This document shows, piece after piece, positions 25,790-34,535 of a stretch of DNA of 64,000 bases (position 1 is the stretch's first letter; each line of letters begins with the position of its first letter). The position numbers were made by a program, and so were the translations under genes. The notes beneath the pieces are model-generated. The model did not search any database. It was given only the letters and a program-made list of their open reading frames with translations, and was not told the DNA's origin. Origin of the DNA: Paractinoplanes pyxinae (lineage in GTDB: Bacteria; Actinomycetota; Actinomycetes; Mycobacteriales; Micromonosporaceae); contig NZ_JAPNTZ010000004.1 in assembly GCF_026626335.1 (NCBI RefSeq), positions 496,001-560,000 of the forward strand, in the 5' to 3' direction.

Positions 25790-28141
25790 ATGCACGACGC
25801 CGACAGCCACGACATGATCCGCGTGCACGGCGCACGGGTGAACAACCTCAAGGACGTCAGCGTCGAGATCCCGAAACGGCGTCTGACGGTGTTCACCGGC
25901 GTCTCCGGCTCGGGCAAGAGCTCGCTGGTCTTCGGCACGATCGCCGCCGAGTCGCAGCGGCTGATCAACGAGACGTATTCGGCTTTCCTGCAGAACTTCA
26001 TGCCCTCGATGGCCCGCCCCGACGTCGACGTGCTGGACGGTCTGACCACGGCCATCCTGGTCGACCAGGAGAGGATGGGCGGCGACGTCCGCTCCACCGT
26101 CGGCACGGCCACCGACGCCAACGCCATGCTGCGCATCCTGTTCAGCCGGCTCGGGAAGCCGTACATCGGCTCGCCGCAGGCCTTCTCGTTCAACATCGCC
26201 TCGGTGAGCGGGGCCGGCGCCGTCACGCTGCAGAAGGGCGGGCGCGAGGTCAAAGAGAAGCGCACGTTCAGCCTGCTGGGCGGCATGTGCCCGCGCTGCG
26301 AGGGGCGCGGCTCGATCAACGACATCGACCTCTCCCAGCTGTACGACGAGGAGAAGTCGCTCAACGAGGGCGCCATCACGATCCCCGGCTACAGCATGGA
26401 GGGCTGGTTCGGCCGCATCTTCCGCGGCGTCGGCTACTTCGACCCCGACAAGCCGATCAAGAAGTACACCAAGAAAGAGATGGACGACCTCCTCTACCGC
26501 GAGGCGACCAAGGTCAAGATCGAGGGCATCAACCTCACGTACACGGGCCTGATCCCCAACGTCCAGAAGTCGTACCTGTCCAAAGACATCGACGCCGTGC
26601 AGCCGCACGTCCGGGCCTTCATCGAACGCGTCGCGGTCTTCAAGACCTGCCCCGAGTGCGACGGCACGCGGCTGAGCGAGGCCGCCCGCTCCTCCAAGAT
26701 CAAGGGCATCAGCATCGCCGACTGCTGCGCGATGCAGATCAGCGACCTGGCCGACTGGGTGCGCAAGCTCAAAGAGCCTTCGGTCGCGCCGCTGCTCACC
26801 GCCCTGGGCGAGACGCTTGATTCCTTCGTCGAGATCGGGCTCGGCTATCTCTCGCTCGACCGTCCCTCGGGCACGCTGTCCGGCGGCGAGGCCCAGCGTA
26901 CGAAGATGATCCGGCACCTCGGCTCGGCGCTCACCGATGTCACGTACGTGTTCGACGAGCCCACGATCGGGCTGCACCCGCACGACATCCAGCGCATGAA
27001 CAATCTCCTTGTCCAGCTGCGCGACAAGGGCAACACGGTGCTGGTGGTCGAGCACAAGCCCGAGGCCATCGCGATCGCCGACCACATCGTCGACCTCGGC
27101 CCGGGCGCCGGCAGCGGCGGCGGCCAGGTCGTCTACGAGGGCAGCCTGGACGGGTTGCGGGCCAGCGACACGCTCACCGGCCGCCACCTGGAATACCGGG
27201 CCAAGCTGAAAGAGAAGGTGCGCCAGCCCTCGGGCACGCTCGAGGTGCGCGGCGCCGACAGCCACAACCTGCGCGACGTCGACGTGGACATCCCGCTCGG
27301 GGTGCTGACCGTGGTCACCGGCGTGGCCGGCTCGGGCAAGAGCTCACTGATCCACGGCTCGGTGGCCCCGCGCGAGGGTGTCGTGGCGGTCGACCAGGGG
27401 GCGATCCGCGGCTCACGGCGGAGCAGCCCGGCCACGTACACGGGACTGCTGGAACCCATCCGCAAAGCCTTCGCCAAGGTCAACGGCGTCAAGCCGGCGC
27501 TGTTCAGCGCGAACAGCGAGGGCGCCTGCCCCAACTGCAACGGCGCCGGCGTCATCTACACCGACCTCGGCGTGATGGCGAGCATGGCCACCACCTGCGA
27601 GGTGTGCGAGGGCAAGCGGTTCGACGCGTCGGTGCTCGAGTACAAGTTCGGCGGCAAGGACATCAGCGAGGTCCTCGAGATGCCGGTCAGCGAGGCCGCC
27701 GCGTTCTTCAAAGAGGGCGAGGCGAAAACGCCGGCGGCGGCCACGATCCTGAACCGGCTGGCCGACGTCGGTCTCGGCTATCTCAAGCTAGGGCAGCCGC
27801 TGACCACGCTGTCCGGCGGCGAGCGGCAGCGGCTCAAGCTGGCCACCCGCATGGGCGAGAAGGGCGGCGTCTACATCCTCGACGAGCCGACCACCGGTCT
27901 TCACCTGGCCGATGTGGAGAATCTGCTCGGCCTTCTCGACCGGCTGGTGGAGTCGGGCAAGTCGGTGATCGTGATCGAGCACCACCAGGCGGTCATGGCC
28001 CACGCCGACTGGATCATCGACCTGGGCCCGGGCGCGGGCCACGACGGCGGCACGATCGTCTTCGAGGGCACCCCGGCCGACCTGGTCGCCGCCCGCAACA
28101 CCCTGACCGGCGAGCACCTGGCGAACTACGTAGGATCCTGA
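25790..28141 (+). CDS. UvrA-like ABC ATPase (UvrA2/DrrC type)
   Basis: The product is 783 residues, shorter than the roughly 950 of housekeeping UvrA. Two ABC cassettes are complete: Walker A TGVSGSGKSSLV and TGVAGSGKSSLI; signatures LSGGEAQRTKM and LSGGERQRLKL; Walker B VFDEPTIGLHPH and ILDEPTTGLHLA. Two zinc-finger pairs are visible (CPRCEGRG with CPECDGTR; CPNCNGAG with CEVC). The reduced length fits class II UvrA proteins that lack the UvrB-binding region and often accompany DNA-targeting antibiotic producers (DrrC). It forms an operon with an APH-like gene 6 nt downstream. Self-protection is plausible; general repair is the alternative. Confidence 0.88.
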   Translation: MHDADSHDMIRVHGARVNNLKDVSVEIPKRRLTVFTGVSGSGKSSLVFGTIAAESQRLINETYSAFLQNFMPSMARPDVDVLDGLTTAILVDQERMGGDVRSTVGTATDANAMLRILFSRLGKPYIGSPQAFSFNIASVSGAGAVTLQKGGREVKEKRTFSLLGGMCPRCEGRGSINDIDLSQLYDEEKSLNEGAITIPGYSMEGWFGRIFRGVGYFDPDKPIKKYTKKEMDDLLYREATKVKIEGINLTYTGLIPNVQKSYLSKDIDAVQPHVRAFIERVAVFKTCPECDGTRLSEAARSSKIKGISIADCCAMQISDLADWVRKLKEPSVAPLLTALGETLDSFVEIGLGYLSLDRPSGTLSGGEAQRTKMIRHLGSALTDVTYVFDEPTIGLHPHDIQRMNNLLVQLRDKGNTVLVVEHKPEAIAIADHIVDLGPGAGSGGGQVVYEGSLDGLRASDTLTGRHLEYRAKLKEKVRQPSGTLEVRGADSHNLRDVDVDIPLGVLTVVTGVAGSGKSSLIHGSVAPREGVVAVDQGAIRGSRRSSPATYTGLLEPIRKAFAKVNGVKPALFSANSEGACPNCNGAGVIYTDLGVMASMATTCEVCEGKRFDASVLEYKFGGKDISEVLEMPVSEAAAFFKEGEAKTPAAATILNRLADVGLGYLKLGQPLTTLSGGERQRLKLATRMGEKGGVYILDEPTTGLHLADVENLLGLLDRLVESGKSVIVIEHHQAVMAHADWIIDLGPGAGHDGGTIVFEGTPADLVAARNTLTGEHLANYVGS

Positions 28142-28147
28142 CTCAAC

Positions 28148-29125
28148 ATGGAGAGCATCACCAAGAACCGGCAGTCGCTCGACAGCCTGCGAGCGATGGT
28201 GGCGCGTGCCTACGGTGACGACCAAGTTCCTTCCGGTACGTCTTCCGAGGGCGACTGGGTGCAGGAGCTCGGCCACGGCTGGTTCAACGTGGCCTACCGG
28301 CTCCGGCTGCGCGACGGCTATCAGGCCGTGCTGAAGGTCGCGCCGCCGGCCGGGGTCGAGGTGATGACGTACGAGCGCCAGGCCATGGCCAACGAGCTGA
28401 CGGCGCTGTCGCTGCTGAAGCAGACGGATGTGCCGGTGCCGGTGGTCGACTTCGCCGACAGCTCCGGCGAGCTGGTCGACGCCGGCTGGTTCATGATGCG
28501 CTACGTGGATGCCGACAACTACGGCGTGATCCGCTCGACGTTGTCGGCCTGCGAGCAGGACAAGCTGGACGTGGCCGTGGGCGCCGCGACTCGCTCGCTG
28601 AACGCCCTGACCGGTCCCGCGTTCGGCCCGCTGAACGGCCCCGGCGTGCCCTCGTGGCGACAGTGCTTCCTCGGCATGGTCGCCGACGTCCTGCACGACG
28701 GCGAACGGCGCGACGTCGACCTCGACTATGCCGGCATCCACACGCTGGTCGCCGCCCACGCCGGCTACCTGGACGAGGTCACCGAGCCCCGCTTCGTCGA
28801 GTGGGACCTGTGGCCCAGCAACGTCCTGATCCGCGACGGCCGCATCGAATGCCTCATCGACCACGAGCGCGCCTTCTACGGCGACCCGCTCATCGAGGCG
28901 GGCTTCGTCGCCACCCAGCAACCCGCCTTCGGCAACCCCACCGCTTTCGTCCGCGGCTACGGCAAGGTCACCTTCACCGAGAACGAACGGATCCGCCGCC
29001 GCCTCTACAACCTCTACCTGACCACCACGATGGTGATCGAGGCCGTCTACCGCGGCCGCACCGACCCGGACCGCAACGCCTGGGCCCGGGCCCGCCTCGC
29101 CGAGGCCATGGCCCGGCTCAGCTGA
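28148..29125 (+). CDS. APH/choline-kinase-fold phosphotransferase
   Basis: The product is 325 residues in the aminoglycoside phosphotransferase fold. The catalytic loop reads FVEWDLWPSNVLI, where the usual HGD triplet is EWD: Asp and the downstream Asn are kept but the Brenner His is Glu. The metal-binding DxE-like step is IDHERAFYGDP. The N-lobe has VLKVAPP with the ATP-binding Lys. It starts 6 nt after the UvrA-like gene, so the two are co-expressed. The substrate could be an antibiotic, nucleoside or sugar; nothing in the sequence decides. Confidence 0.82.
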   Translation: MESITKNRQSLDSLRAMVARAYGDDQVPSGTSSEGDWVQELGHGWFNVAYRLRLRDGYQAVLKVAPPAGVEVMTYERQAMANELTALSLLKQTDVPVPVVDFADSSGELVDAGWFMMRYVDADNYGVIRSTLSACEQDKLDVAVGAATRSLNALTGPAFGPLNGPGVPSWRQCFLGMVADVLHDGERRDVDLDYAGIHTLVAAHAGYLDEVTEPRFVEWDLWPSNVLIRDGRIECLIDHERAFYGDPLIEAGFVATQQPAFGNPTAFVRGYGKVTFTENERIRRRLYNLYLTTTMVIEAVYRGRTDPDRNAWARARLAEAMARLS

Positions 29126-29139
29126 CGTGCGGCCCGCCG

Positions 29140-29382
29140 CTAGGGCTGGTCGGTGACCGCCGCGGCTTCCTCTTCCTGGACGGGGGAGCCGGTGAGGAGC
29201 TCGACCTCCCAGCGCTCGCTCAGGGTCTCGCTGTCGTCCTCGGCCTCGAGGTAGCTGCGGACCCGGACGCCCAGGCCGAGCTGGTTCGCGGCCCGCAGGT
29301 GCTCGGTCACCTCGTCGATGCTGGTCAGGTAGTACGTGGCGATCAGGTCGGTCTGCGCGGTGGTCTCGTCCAGGTCAGTCAC
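29140..29382 (-). CDS. Small acidic hypothetical protein
   Basis: The product is 80 residues from a GTG. It is strongly acidic (YLEAEDDSETLSERWEVELL, VQEEEAAAV) with no signal peptide or membrane segment. The pattern of a ferredoxin-like small domain (DLIATYYLTSIDEVTEHLRA) resembles RNase E inhibitor/RraB-like folds, but I would not assign it. It sits between the APH-like gene and the two-component system, facing the former. Confidence 0.6.
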   Translation of the reverse strand: MTDLDETTAQTDLIATYYLTSIDEVTEHLRAANQLGLGVRVRSYLEAEDDSETLSERWEVELLTGSPVQEEEAAAVTDQP

Positions 29383-29431
29383 CGCATCAGGGTATGAGGG
29401 GTGCGCGGGCGGCTTCGGCGTGGGGGCGCGG

Positions 29432-30085
29432 TCAGGCGCCGAGGCCGGACTGGTAGGCGAAGACGACCAGCTGGGCCCGGTCGCGGGCGCCCAGTTTGGT
29501 CATGGCCCGGCTGACGTGGGTGCGGGCCGTGGCCGGGCTGACCGTCAGGTGGGCGGCGATCTCGTTGTTGTTCAGGCCGCGGGCGACCAGGGCGACGATC
29601 TCGCGTTCCCGCTCGGTGAGGCGGGACAAGTCGGGGTGCGGGGTGAGCGGGCGGGGCGGGGCGGCGGTGAACTCGCGGATCAGCGTGCGGGTCACCGACG
29701 GGGCCAGCAGGGCGCCGCCGTCGGCCACCGTGCGGACGGCGTCGAGCAGGGCGGGCGGGCTGGTGTTCTTCAGCAGGAAGCCGCTCGCACCCGAGCGGAG
29801 GGCCGTGAAGACGTACTCGTCGTGCTCGAACGTGGTCAGGACCAGCACCCGGGTGGCGGCCAGGGCCGGGTCGGTGACGATGCGGCGGGTGGCCTCCAGG
29901 CCGTCGATGCCGGGCATCCGGATGTCCATGAGGACGACGTCCGGGCCCGTACGGCGGGTCTCGGCCACCGCGGCCAGGCCGTCGGCCGCCTCGGCGACCA
30001 CCGAGAAACCGTCGGACGCCTCGAACAGGGCGCGCAGCCCCAGCCGTACGAGTTGCTGGTCGTCGGCCAGCAGCACGGTGATCAT
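29432..30085 (-). CDS. NarL/LuxR-family response regulator
   Basis: The product is 217 residues from the ATG that overlaps the kinase stop by 4 bp. The receiver domain has ADD at 7-9 and phospho-acceptor D54 (VVLMDIRMP). The C-terminal LuxR HTH is LTEREREIVALVARGLNNNE then ATARTHVSRAMTKLGARDRA. A longer open frame exists but is noncoding upstream. It is the second gene of the operon after the DesK-like kinase. Confidence 0.93.
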   Translation of the reverse strand: MITVLLADDQQLVRLGLRALFEASDGFSVVAEAADGLAAVAETRRTGPDVVLMDIRMPGIDGLEATRRIVTDPALAATRVLVLTTFEHDEYVFTALRSGASGFLLKNTSPPALLDAVRTVADGGALLAPSVTRTLIREFTAAPPRPLTPHPDLSRLTEREREIVALVARGLNNNEIAAHLTVSPATARTHVSRAMTKLGARDRAQLVVFAYQSGLGA

Positions 30086-31110
30086 CGCGGGATCACCGCG
30101 TGGACGGCGAACGTGCCCGCCTCGGCCTCGGCGGTCAGGGTGCCGCCGGCCTGTTCGACGCGGCGGCGCATGCCGGTGAGCCCGAAACCGTCGACGTGCC
30201 CGGTGATCCGCGCCGGGTTGGAGACGTGCAGGCCGACGCTGTCCGGCCGGTGCTCGATCGTCACCCGGGCCCGCGGGTCGGCGGCGTGCTTCACCACGTT
30301 GGTGAGCGCTTCGCGCAGCACCCGGTAGGCGGTGGCGGGCAGCGGCACGGGCTCGCCGTCGACGACCAGGTCGACGTCCACCCCGGCCCGGCGGACACGG
30401 GCGCACAACTCCTCGGCCTGGGCCGGGTTCGGCGTGTCGGCCAGCCCGGCCAGGGTGGCCCGCAGCTCGTTCAGCGCCTCGGAGCTGGCGGCGCTGATCG
30501 CGGTCAGCGCCTCGACGGCCATCTCGGGGCGGGTGTCGCGCAGGTGCAGGGCGATGTCGGCCTGCATCTGGATCGCGGCCAGCCCGTGCCCGACGACGTC
30601 GTGCACCTCGTGGGCGACGCGCAGCCGTTCGGCGTCGGCGATGTGCCGTTCGGCCTCCGCCCTCTCGCGGGCCTGCGCGTCGGCGACCTGGCGGCGGGCG
30701 ACCCCGATCGTGAACGGGACGACCACCCACGCGATGCCGGGCGCCAGACCGGAAAGCGAGTCTTGGAACAGGTGCAGGAGCAACACGACCAGGGCAGGAA
30801 CGGACCAGGCGGCGGCGGTCCGGACGGGCCGTGCGCGGGCGACCCCGTACACACAGACGGCGAAGGACAGCAGGATCGGACCGTACGGAAAACCGATTAT
30901 CAAGTACGCCGAGGTGGTGCCGGCCGCGGCGAGCACAGTGGGACCGGGCCAGCGGCGCCGCAGCATCGTGAGCGTGGCGGTGACGATGATCAGCGCGGGG
31001 GCGAGCCCGTCGACCGGCCGGTCGGTGGCCGACAGATCGTCGAGCACGGGCAGCGTGGCCAGGCCGGCCGCCACCAGGGCGACGGGAACGGCCAGGTCGC
31101 GTGCGCGCAT
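30082..31110 (-). CDS. DesK/NarX-type membrane histidine kinase (HisKA_3)
   Basis: The product is 342 residues. Four or five N-terminal membrane helices (about 8-150) leave no large outer sensor domain. The dimerisation and phosphoacceptor motif is RVAHEVHDVVGHGLAAIQMQ with His in HDVVGHG, followed by a short HATPase domain (REALTNVVKHAADP, GFGLTGMRRRVEQAGG). It is coupled to the LuxR regulator. Its signal is likely membrane-related stress, as in other kinases of this layout. Confidence 0.9.
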   Translation of the reverse strand: MRARDLAVPVALVAAGLATLPVLDDLSATDRPVDGLAPALIIVTATLTMLRRRWPGPTVLAAAGTTSAYLIIGFPYGPILLSFAVCVYGVARARPVRTAAAWSVPALVVLLLHLFQDSLSGLAPGIAWVVVPFTIGVARRQVADAQARERAEAERHIADAERLRVAHEVHDVVGHGLAAIQMQADIALHLRDTRPEMAVEALTAISAASSEALNELRATLAGLADTPNPAQAEELCARVRRAGVDVDLVVDGEPVPLPATAYRVLREALTNVVKHAADPRARVTIEHRPDSVGLHVSNPARITGHVDGFGLTGMRRRVEQAGGTLTAEAEAGTFAVHAVIPR

Positions 31111-31209
31111 GGAGCTACCGTGCCATGAGCGGGGCCGCGGCGCGTACGTCAGCGGGCGTACGACCGTGCCCCGACGTCACGGCCCGGCGCGCCGAGCATC
31201 CTGAAGCGC

Positions 31210-31887
31210 ATGGTGCCCGTACATCGTAAATTCTGGCTCGTCCTGCACATCGTCTCGGCGAGCGCGTGGATCGGCGTCGACGTGATGGTGGCGGTGCTCG
31301 TCGGCGTGGGCGCATTCAGCGACGACGGCGGCCTTCGGGGCCTGGCCTATCAGGCGCTGGGGTCGTTCGTGGTGTGGCCGATGCTCGTGTCCGGGCTGAT
31401 CTGCCTGGTCACGGGGGTGGTGCTGGGCCTGGGTACGAGGTGGGGGCTCGTCCGCTACTGGTGGGTCGCGGTGAAGCTGGCGCTCACCGTAGTGCTCTGC
31501 ACACTCATTCTTGTGCTGCTCCGCCCCGGCATGCCGGACATTGCGGCGTACGGGGAAAGGTTGTCGGCCGGGGAGGCCGCCACCTTCGACGTGAGCAGCC
31601 TGATCATGCCGCCGATCGTGTCCCTCACGCTGTTGACCCTGGCCACGGTCCTGTCCGTCTACAAGCCGTGGGGCCGCATCCGCCGACGTCCCGTTTTCCG
31701 GCGCTCGGTGTCTCGGCGGGCGACGCCCGAACGGACAGCGACTGCCGAACGGACAGCGACTGCCGAACGGACAGCGACTGCCGAACGGACAGCGACTGCC
31801 GAACGGACAGCGACTGCCGAACGGGCAGCGACTGCCGAACGGGCAGCGACTGAGCAGGCGGCGCCGGAGCGAGCGGTCGGCGTCTGA
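31210..31887 (+). CDS. DUF2269-like membrane protein with an 18-bp-repeat C-terminus
   Basis: The product is 225 residues. Four membrane helices occupy residues 1-155 (KFWLVLHIVSASAWIGVDVM, WWVAVKLALTVVLCTLILVL), typical of DUF2269 proteins. After residue 170 the protein is seven copies of a six-residue unit (ERTATA, then ERAATA) encoded by near-perfect 18-bp DNA repeats, followed by a short acidic end. The repeat tail looks like minisatellite expansion into the coding end rather than a conserved domain. The role is unknown. Confidence 0.75.
   Translation: MVPVHRKFWLVLHIVSASAWIGVDVMVAVLVGVGAFSDDGGLRGLAYQALGSFVVWPMLVSGLICLVTGVVLGLGTRWGLVRYWWVAVKLALTVVLCTLILVLLRPGMPDIAAYGERLSAGEAATFDVSSLIMPPIVSLTLLTLATVLSVYKPWGRIRRRPVFRRSVSRRATPERTATAERTATAERTATAERTATAERTATAERAATAERAATEQAAPERAVGV
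31729..31854 (+). repeat. Seven 18-bp repeats inside a coding region
   Basis: The unit GAACGGACAGCGACTGCC occurs seven times; units 1-5 are identical, units 6-7 have GGGCAG, and unit 7 ends TGAG. The length keeps frame, giving a hexapeptide array at the C-terminus of the DUF2269-like protein. Confidence 0.95.
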
Positions 31888-31899
31888 GCCGGCGGCATC

Positions 31900-32867
31900 T
31901 CAGCGGGCGAGGCAGGCGACGGCGAACAGCGCGGCCAACGCGCCGTAAAGGTGGACTGTGTGGAGGCGTTCGCGCAGCAGCAACCGGTTGAGCAGCAGCG
32001 TGACGGCCGGATACAGCGAGGCGACAACCGCCGCCGGCGCGAGCGCGGCCGAGGCTGCCCCGATGAAGGCCGCGTCAGCGACGGCATCCGTGGCGCCGAC
32101 GAGGAAGATCGGAACGGCGATGCCCCAGCCGAACCGCCGGGCGCCGCCGGCTCGATCGAGGCTCAACGGAGGCGGGCGCAAGCCGGGCTGTGGACGAAAG
32201 CCGACTTGTGGACAGCCCGGTTTGTCCGCTGAGTTTCGCGTAGCTTCGCCCACGTCCCTGGGTGGGCGGGGGAGGCGGTGGCGCACAACGATCATGAAAA
32301 CAAGGCCAGCACGCCGCCGGTGATGCGGGCGATCGCGGTCGCCCAGATCTGGTCGGCGGCGCCGGCCTCGTGCAGCAGGACGAAATAGACGCCCAGGCCG
32401 ACGGCCGCGCCCAGAGCGCACCACTGCGCCGACCGATGCGTACGGCGGTGGGCGGCGGCGACCGGCCAGCTCGCCATCGTCACGCCGGCCAGGCCGATCA
32501 CCACGCCGACGCCGGCCAGGAAACCAAGTCGTTCGCCCTGGAGCAGGCCCCACACGACTGGCACCAGGGCGGCGCCGGCCGCCACCGGGGCCACCACGAC
32601 CAGCGAACCGTCGCGCATGGCCCGGTAGAGCAAGCCCATCGCCGGCAGCCCGATCAGACCGGCGGCGATGCTCAGAGCCAGCCGCGGGTCATGGGGGAGG
32701 GGCACACCGCGGACGGCTATTACGACCAGCGCCAGCAGCATGGCGGCGACCTTCGAACCGATCAGGACGGTCAGCACCGGCACGCGGCGGGCCAGCAGCC
32801 CGGCCAGGAAGTCGGAGATCCCCCACGACACGGCGGCCAGCGCCGCCACGGTCATTACCAGAGCCAC
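31900..32867 (-). pseudogene. EamA-family transporter split by a -1 frameshift
   Basis: The first frame runs from MALVMTVAALAAVSWGISDF for 191 codons and stops at TGA just after a TTTT run (GCCTTGTTTTCATGA). The EamA homology continues in another frame (GIAVPIFLVGATDAVADAAF, LYPAVTLLLNRLLLRERLHT) to the stop at 31900. Together the two parts give the ten-helix DMT fold. A one-base loss near 32290 explains the break. The loop after the break has about 45 unusual residues (PGCPQVGFRPQPGLRPPPL), so decay or a small insertion is likely. A sequencing error remains possible. Confidence 0.7.
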
Positions 32868-33016
32868 GACGGGGAAGGGTCCCGGTAGCCGGTGCTGGAT
32901 ACACAGAAGCGCATGTGGCGATGATGCCGACCGGAAAGCCGCAGGTCAGTCGCCCGCCGGAGGCCACCCGACCGGCCGACCCCGAAAGGCGGGAACGGAA
33001 ACGGGCGCAGCGAAAC

Positions 33017-33042
33017 GGCCCGCCTCCATTCGGAGGCGGGCC
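33017..33042 (-). terminator. Strong hairpin terminator after the chitinase gene
   Basis: GGCCCGCCTCC and GGAGGCGGGCC form a perfect 11-bp stem with a 4-nt loop, 22 nt past the chitinase stop codon. The rest of the 196-bp gap shows no gene. Confidence 0.8.
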
Positions 33043-33063
33043 GTCAGATGCAGCGGATGGCGG

Positions 33064-34437
33064 TCAGGGCAGGGTCCAGCGCTGGTTCGCGCCGGCGAAG
33101 CAGTCCCAGATCTGCAGGCGGGTGCCGTTGGCCGACGAGTTGTTCGATGCGTCCAGGCACTTGTTGCTGCCGGTGTTGAGCAGCGTGCCGTTGGACTGGG
33201 CCGTCCACTTCTGCGCGCCGGTGCCGTTGCAGTCGTAGATCTGCACCAGCGAGCCGTTCGCGGTGCCGGCGGCGGCGACGTCCAGGCACTTGCCGAGGCC
33301 GCGGATCGTGCCGTCGGTGCCGACGGTCCAGTTCTGGGCGGTGGTGCCGTTGCAGTCGTACAGCTGCACGGCGGTGCCGTTGGCGCTGCTGGCGGCCGCG
33401 ATGTCGACGCACTTGCCGGCGACGCCGGTGATCCGGCCGGTGCGGCCCGACGGCGGCGGGGTGGTCGGGCCGCTGCCGCCCATCACCGTCTCGTAGATGG
33501 CGCTGACCAGCGAGTTGGCCCCGGTCGCGTCCTGCGAGAGCTCCCAGTTCATGATGCCGCCGGCGTTGGCCAGCGCCCACTGGGTCTTGCGGCGGATCGT
33601 GGGCAGGCCGTTGTAGCACTCGCCGCTCGGGGTGCAGTCCCGGTTGGCGTTCGCCGGGTCCTGAGCGACAAGTTGCGCGTACGTCAGGTAACCGGGCCGG
33701 CTGTAGAAGGGCACACCCAGCACGGTCTTGGCCTTGGGCAGGCCCCGGTTCTTCCAGAAGTTGGCCGAGGCGATCGACCAGTCGTAGTTGGCGTGCGGGC
33801 TGCCGCCGTCGTACGCCATGATGTTGAGCCAGTCGACGTAGCCGAACACGGCCGGCTGGACGCCGTTGGCGGTGCCGCCCTCGCTGACGACGGCCGCCGT
33901 GAGCAGCTTGCCCTCGTTGTGCAGGGCGGTGCTGAGCTGCTGCATAAGCGCTGTGTAGTTGTTGCCGGAGGTGCCCGGGTCCGGGTACTCCCAGTCGATG
34001 TCGATGCCGTCCAACCCGTACTGGCGAACGGTGTTCATGACGTTGGTGACGAACGCCGTCCGGGTGCCGGAGTTCGCGGCGAGCGACTCGAAGGCGGAGT
34101 CGTTGCCGTCGTTCCAGCCGCCGATCGCGAGCGACACCTTGACGTTGTTCTGGTGGCCGAGCGTGACGAGCTGCTGAAGCTTCGACGTGTTCTCGATCGC
34201 CTGCAGGGTGCCGTTGGCGTTGGGCAGCGCGAACGAGTAGTTGATGTGGGTCAGCTTCGAGTACTGGATGCTGGTGACGCTGCCGGCCCACGACGGCATG
34301 TAGCCGACGCTCTTGAACCCGTTGGGCAGTACGGCCGCCTCGGAGGTGCCTTGGACGGCGAGTGCCGTGAGGGTGCCGACGGCGGCGACCGTGAACGCGG
34401 TCGCGGCGGCGGCCCACCGGCTTCTTCTGATTGCCAT
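33064..34437 (-). CDS. Secreted GH18 chitinase with ricin-B (CBM13) lectin domain
   Basis: The product is 457 residues with a signal peptide (RRSRWAAAATAFTVAAVG, ending about residue 34). The GH18 barrel covers about 38-335 with SLAIGGW and the catalytic DGIDIDWE at 143-150 (acid/base Glu150). After a Pro/Gly linker (SGPTTPPPSGRTG), a ricin-B domain with three QxW-type repeats (AQNWTV, AQKWTA, NQRWTL) covers about 345-457. It hydrolyses chitin outside the cell and feeds GlcNAc uptake. A palindrome overlapping its promoter suggests repression by a GlcNAc-responsive regulator. Confidence 0.95.
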   Translation of the reverse strand: MAIRRSRWAAAATAFTVAAVGTLTALAVQGTSEAAVLPNGFKSVGYMPSWAGSVTSIQYSKLTHINYSFALPNANGTLQAIENTSKLQQLVTLGHQNNVKVSLAIGGWNDGNDSAFESLAANSGTRTAFVTNVMNTVRQYGLDGIDIDWEYPDPGTSGNNYTALMQQLSTALHNEGKLLTAAVVSEGGTANGVQPAVFGYVDWLNIMAYDGGSPHANYDWSIASANFWKNRGLPKAKTVLGVPFYSRPGYLTYAQLVAQDPANANRDCTPSGECYNGLPTIRRKTQWALANAGGIMNWELSQDATGANSLVSAIYETVMGGSGPTTPPPSGRTGRITGVAGKCVDIAAASSANGTAVQLYDCNGTTAQNWTVGTDGTIRGLGKCLDVAAAGTANGSLVQIYDCNGTGAQKWTAQSNGTLLNTGSNKCLDASNNSSANGTRLQIWDCFAGANQRWTLP

Positions 34438-34500
34438 GGGGATGGTGACCCTTCGTGTCCGGCGCGGGGGATGCGCCGTGGGGATGACTCGGGTCGTTAA

Positions 34501-34530
34501 CTTTTAGCAAGACTTACTAATAGTCGTCAA
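34501..34530 (-). promoter_or_regulatory. Chitinase promoter with overlapping palindrome
   Basis: On the minus strand TTGACG (34525-34530) and TAAAAG (34501-34506) are 18 bp apart. A 17-bp near-perfect dyad, TTAGCAAGACTTACTAA on the plus strand (34504-34520, one mismatched pair), lies between and over the -10. The A/T-rich dyad in otherwise GC-rich DNA fits a ROK or LacI-type repressor site; that assignment is inference. Confidence 0.65.
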
Positions 34531-34535
34531 TATAT

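Noticed and set aside
32205-32225. DnaA-box-like CTTGTGGACAG
   Set aside because: It differs from the strong box, stands alone and lies inside the EamA pseudogene.
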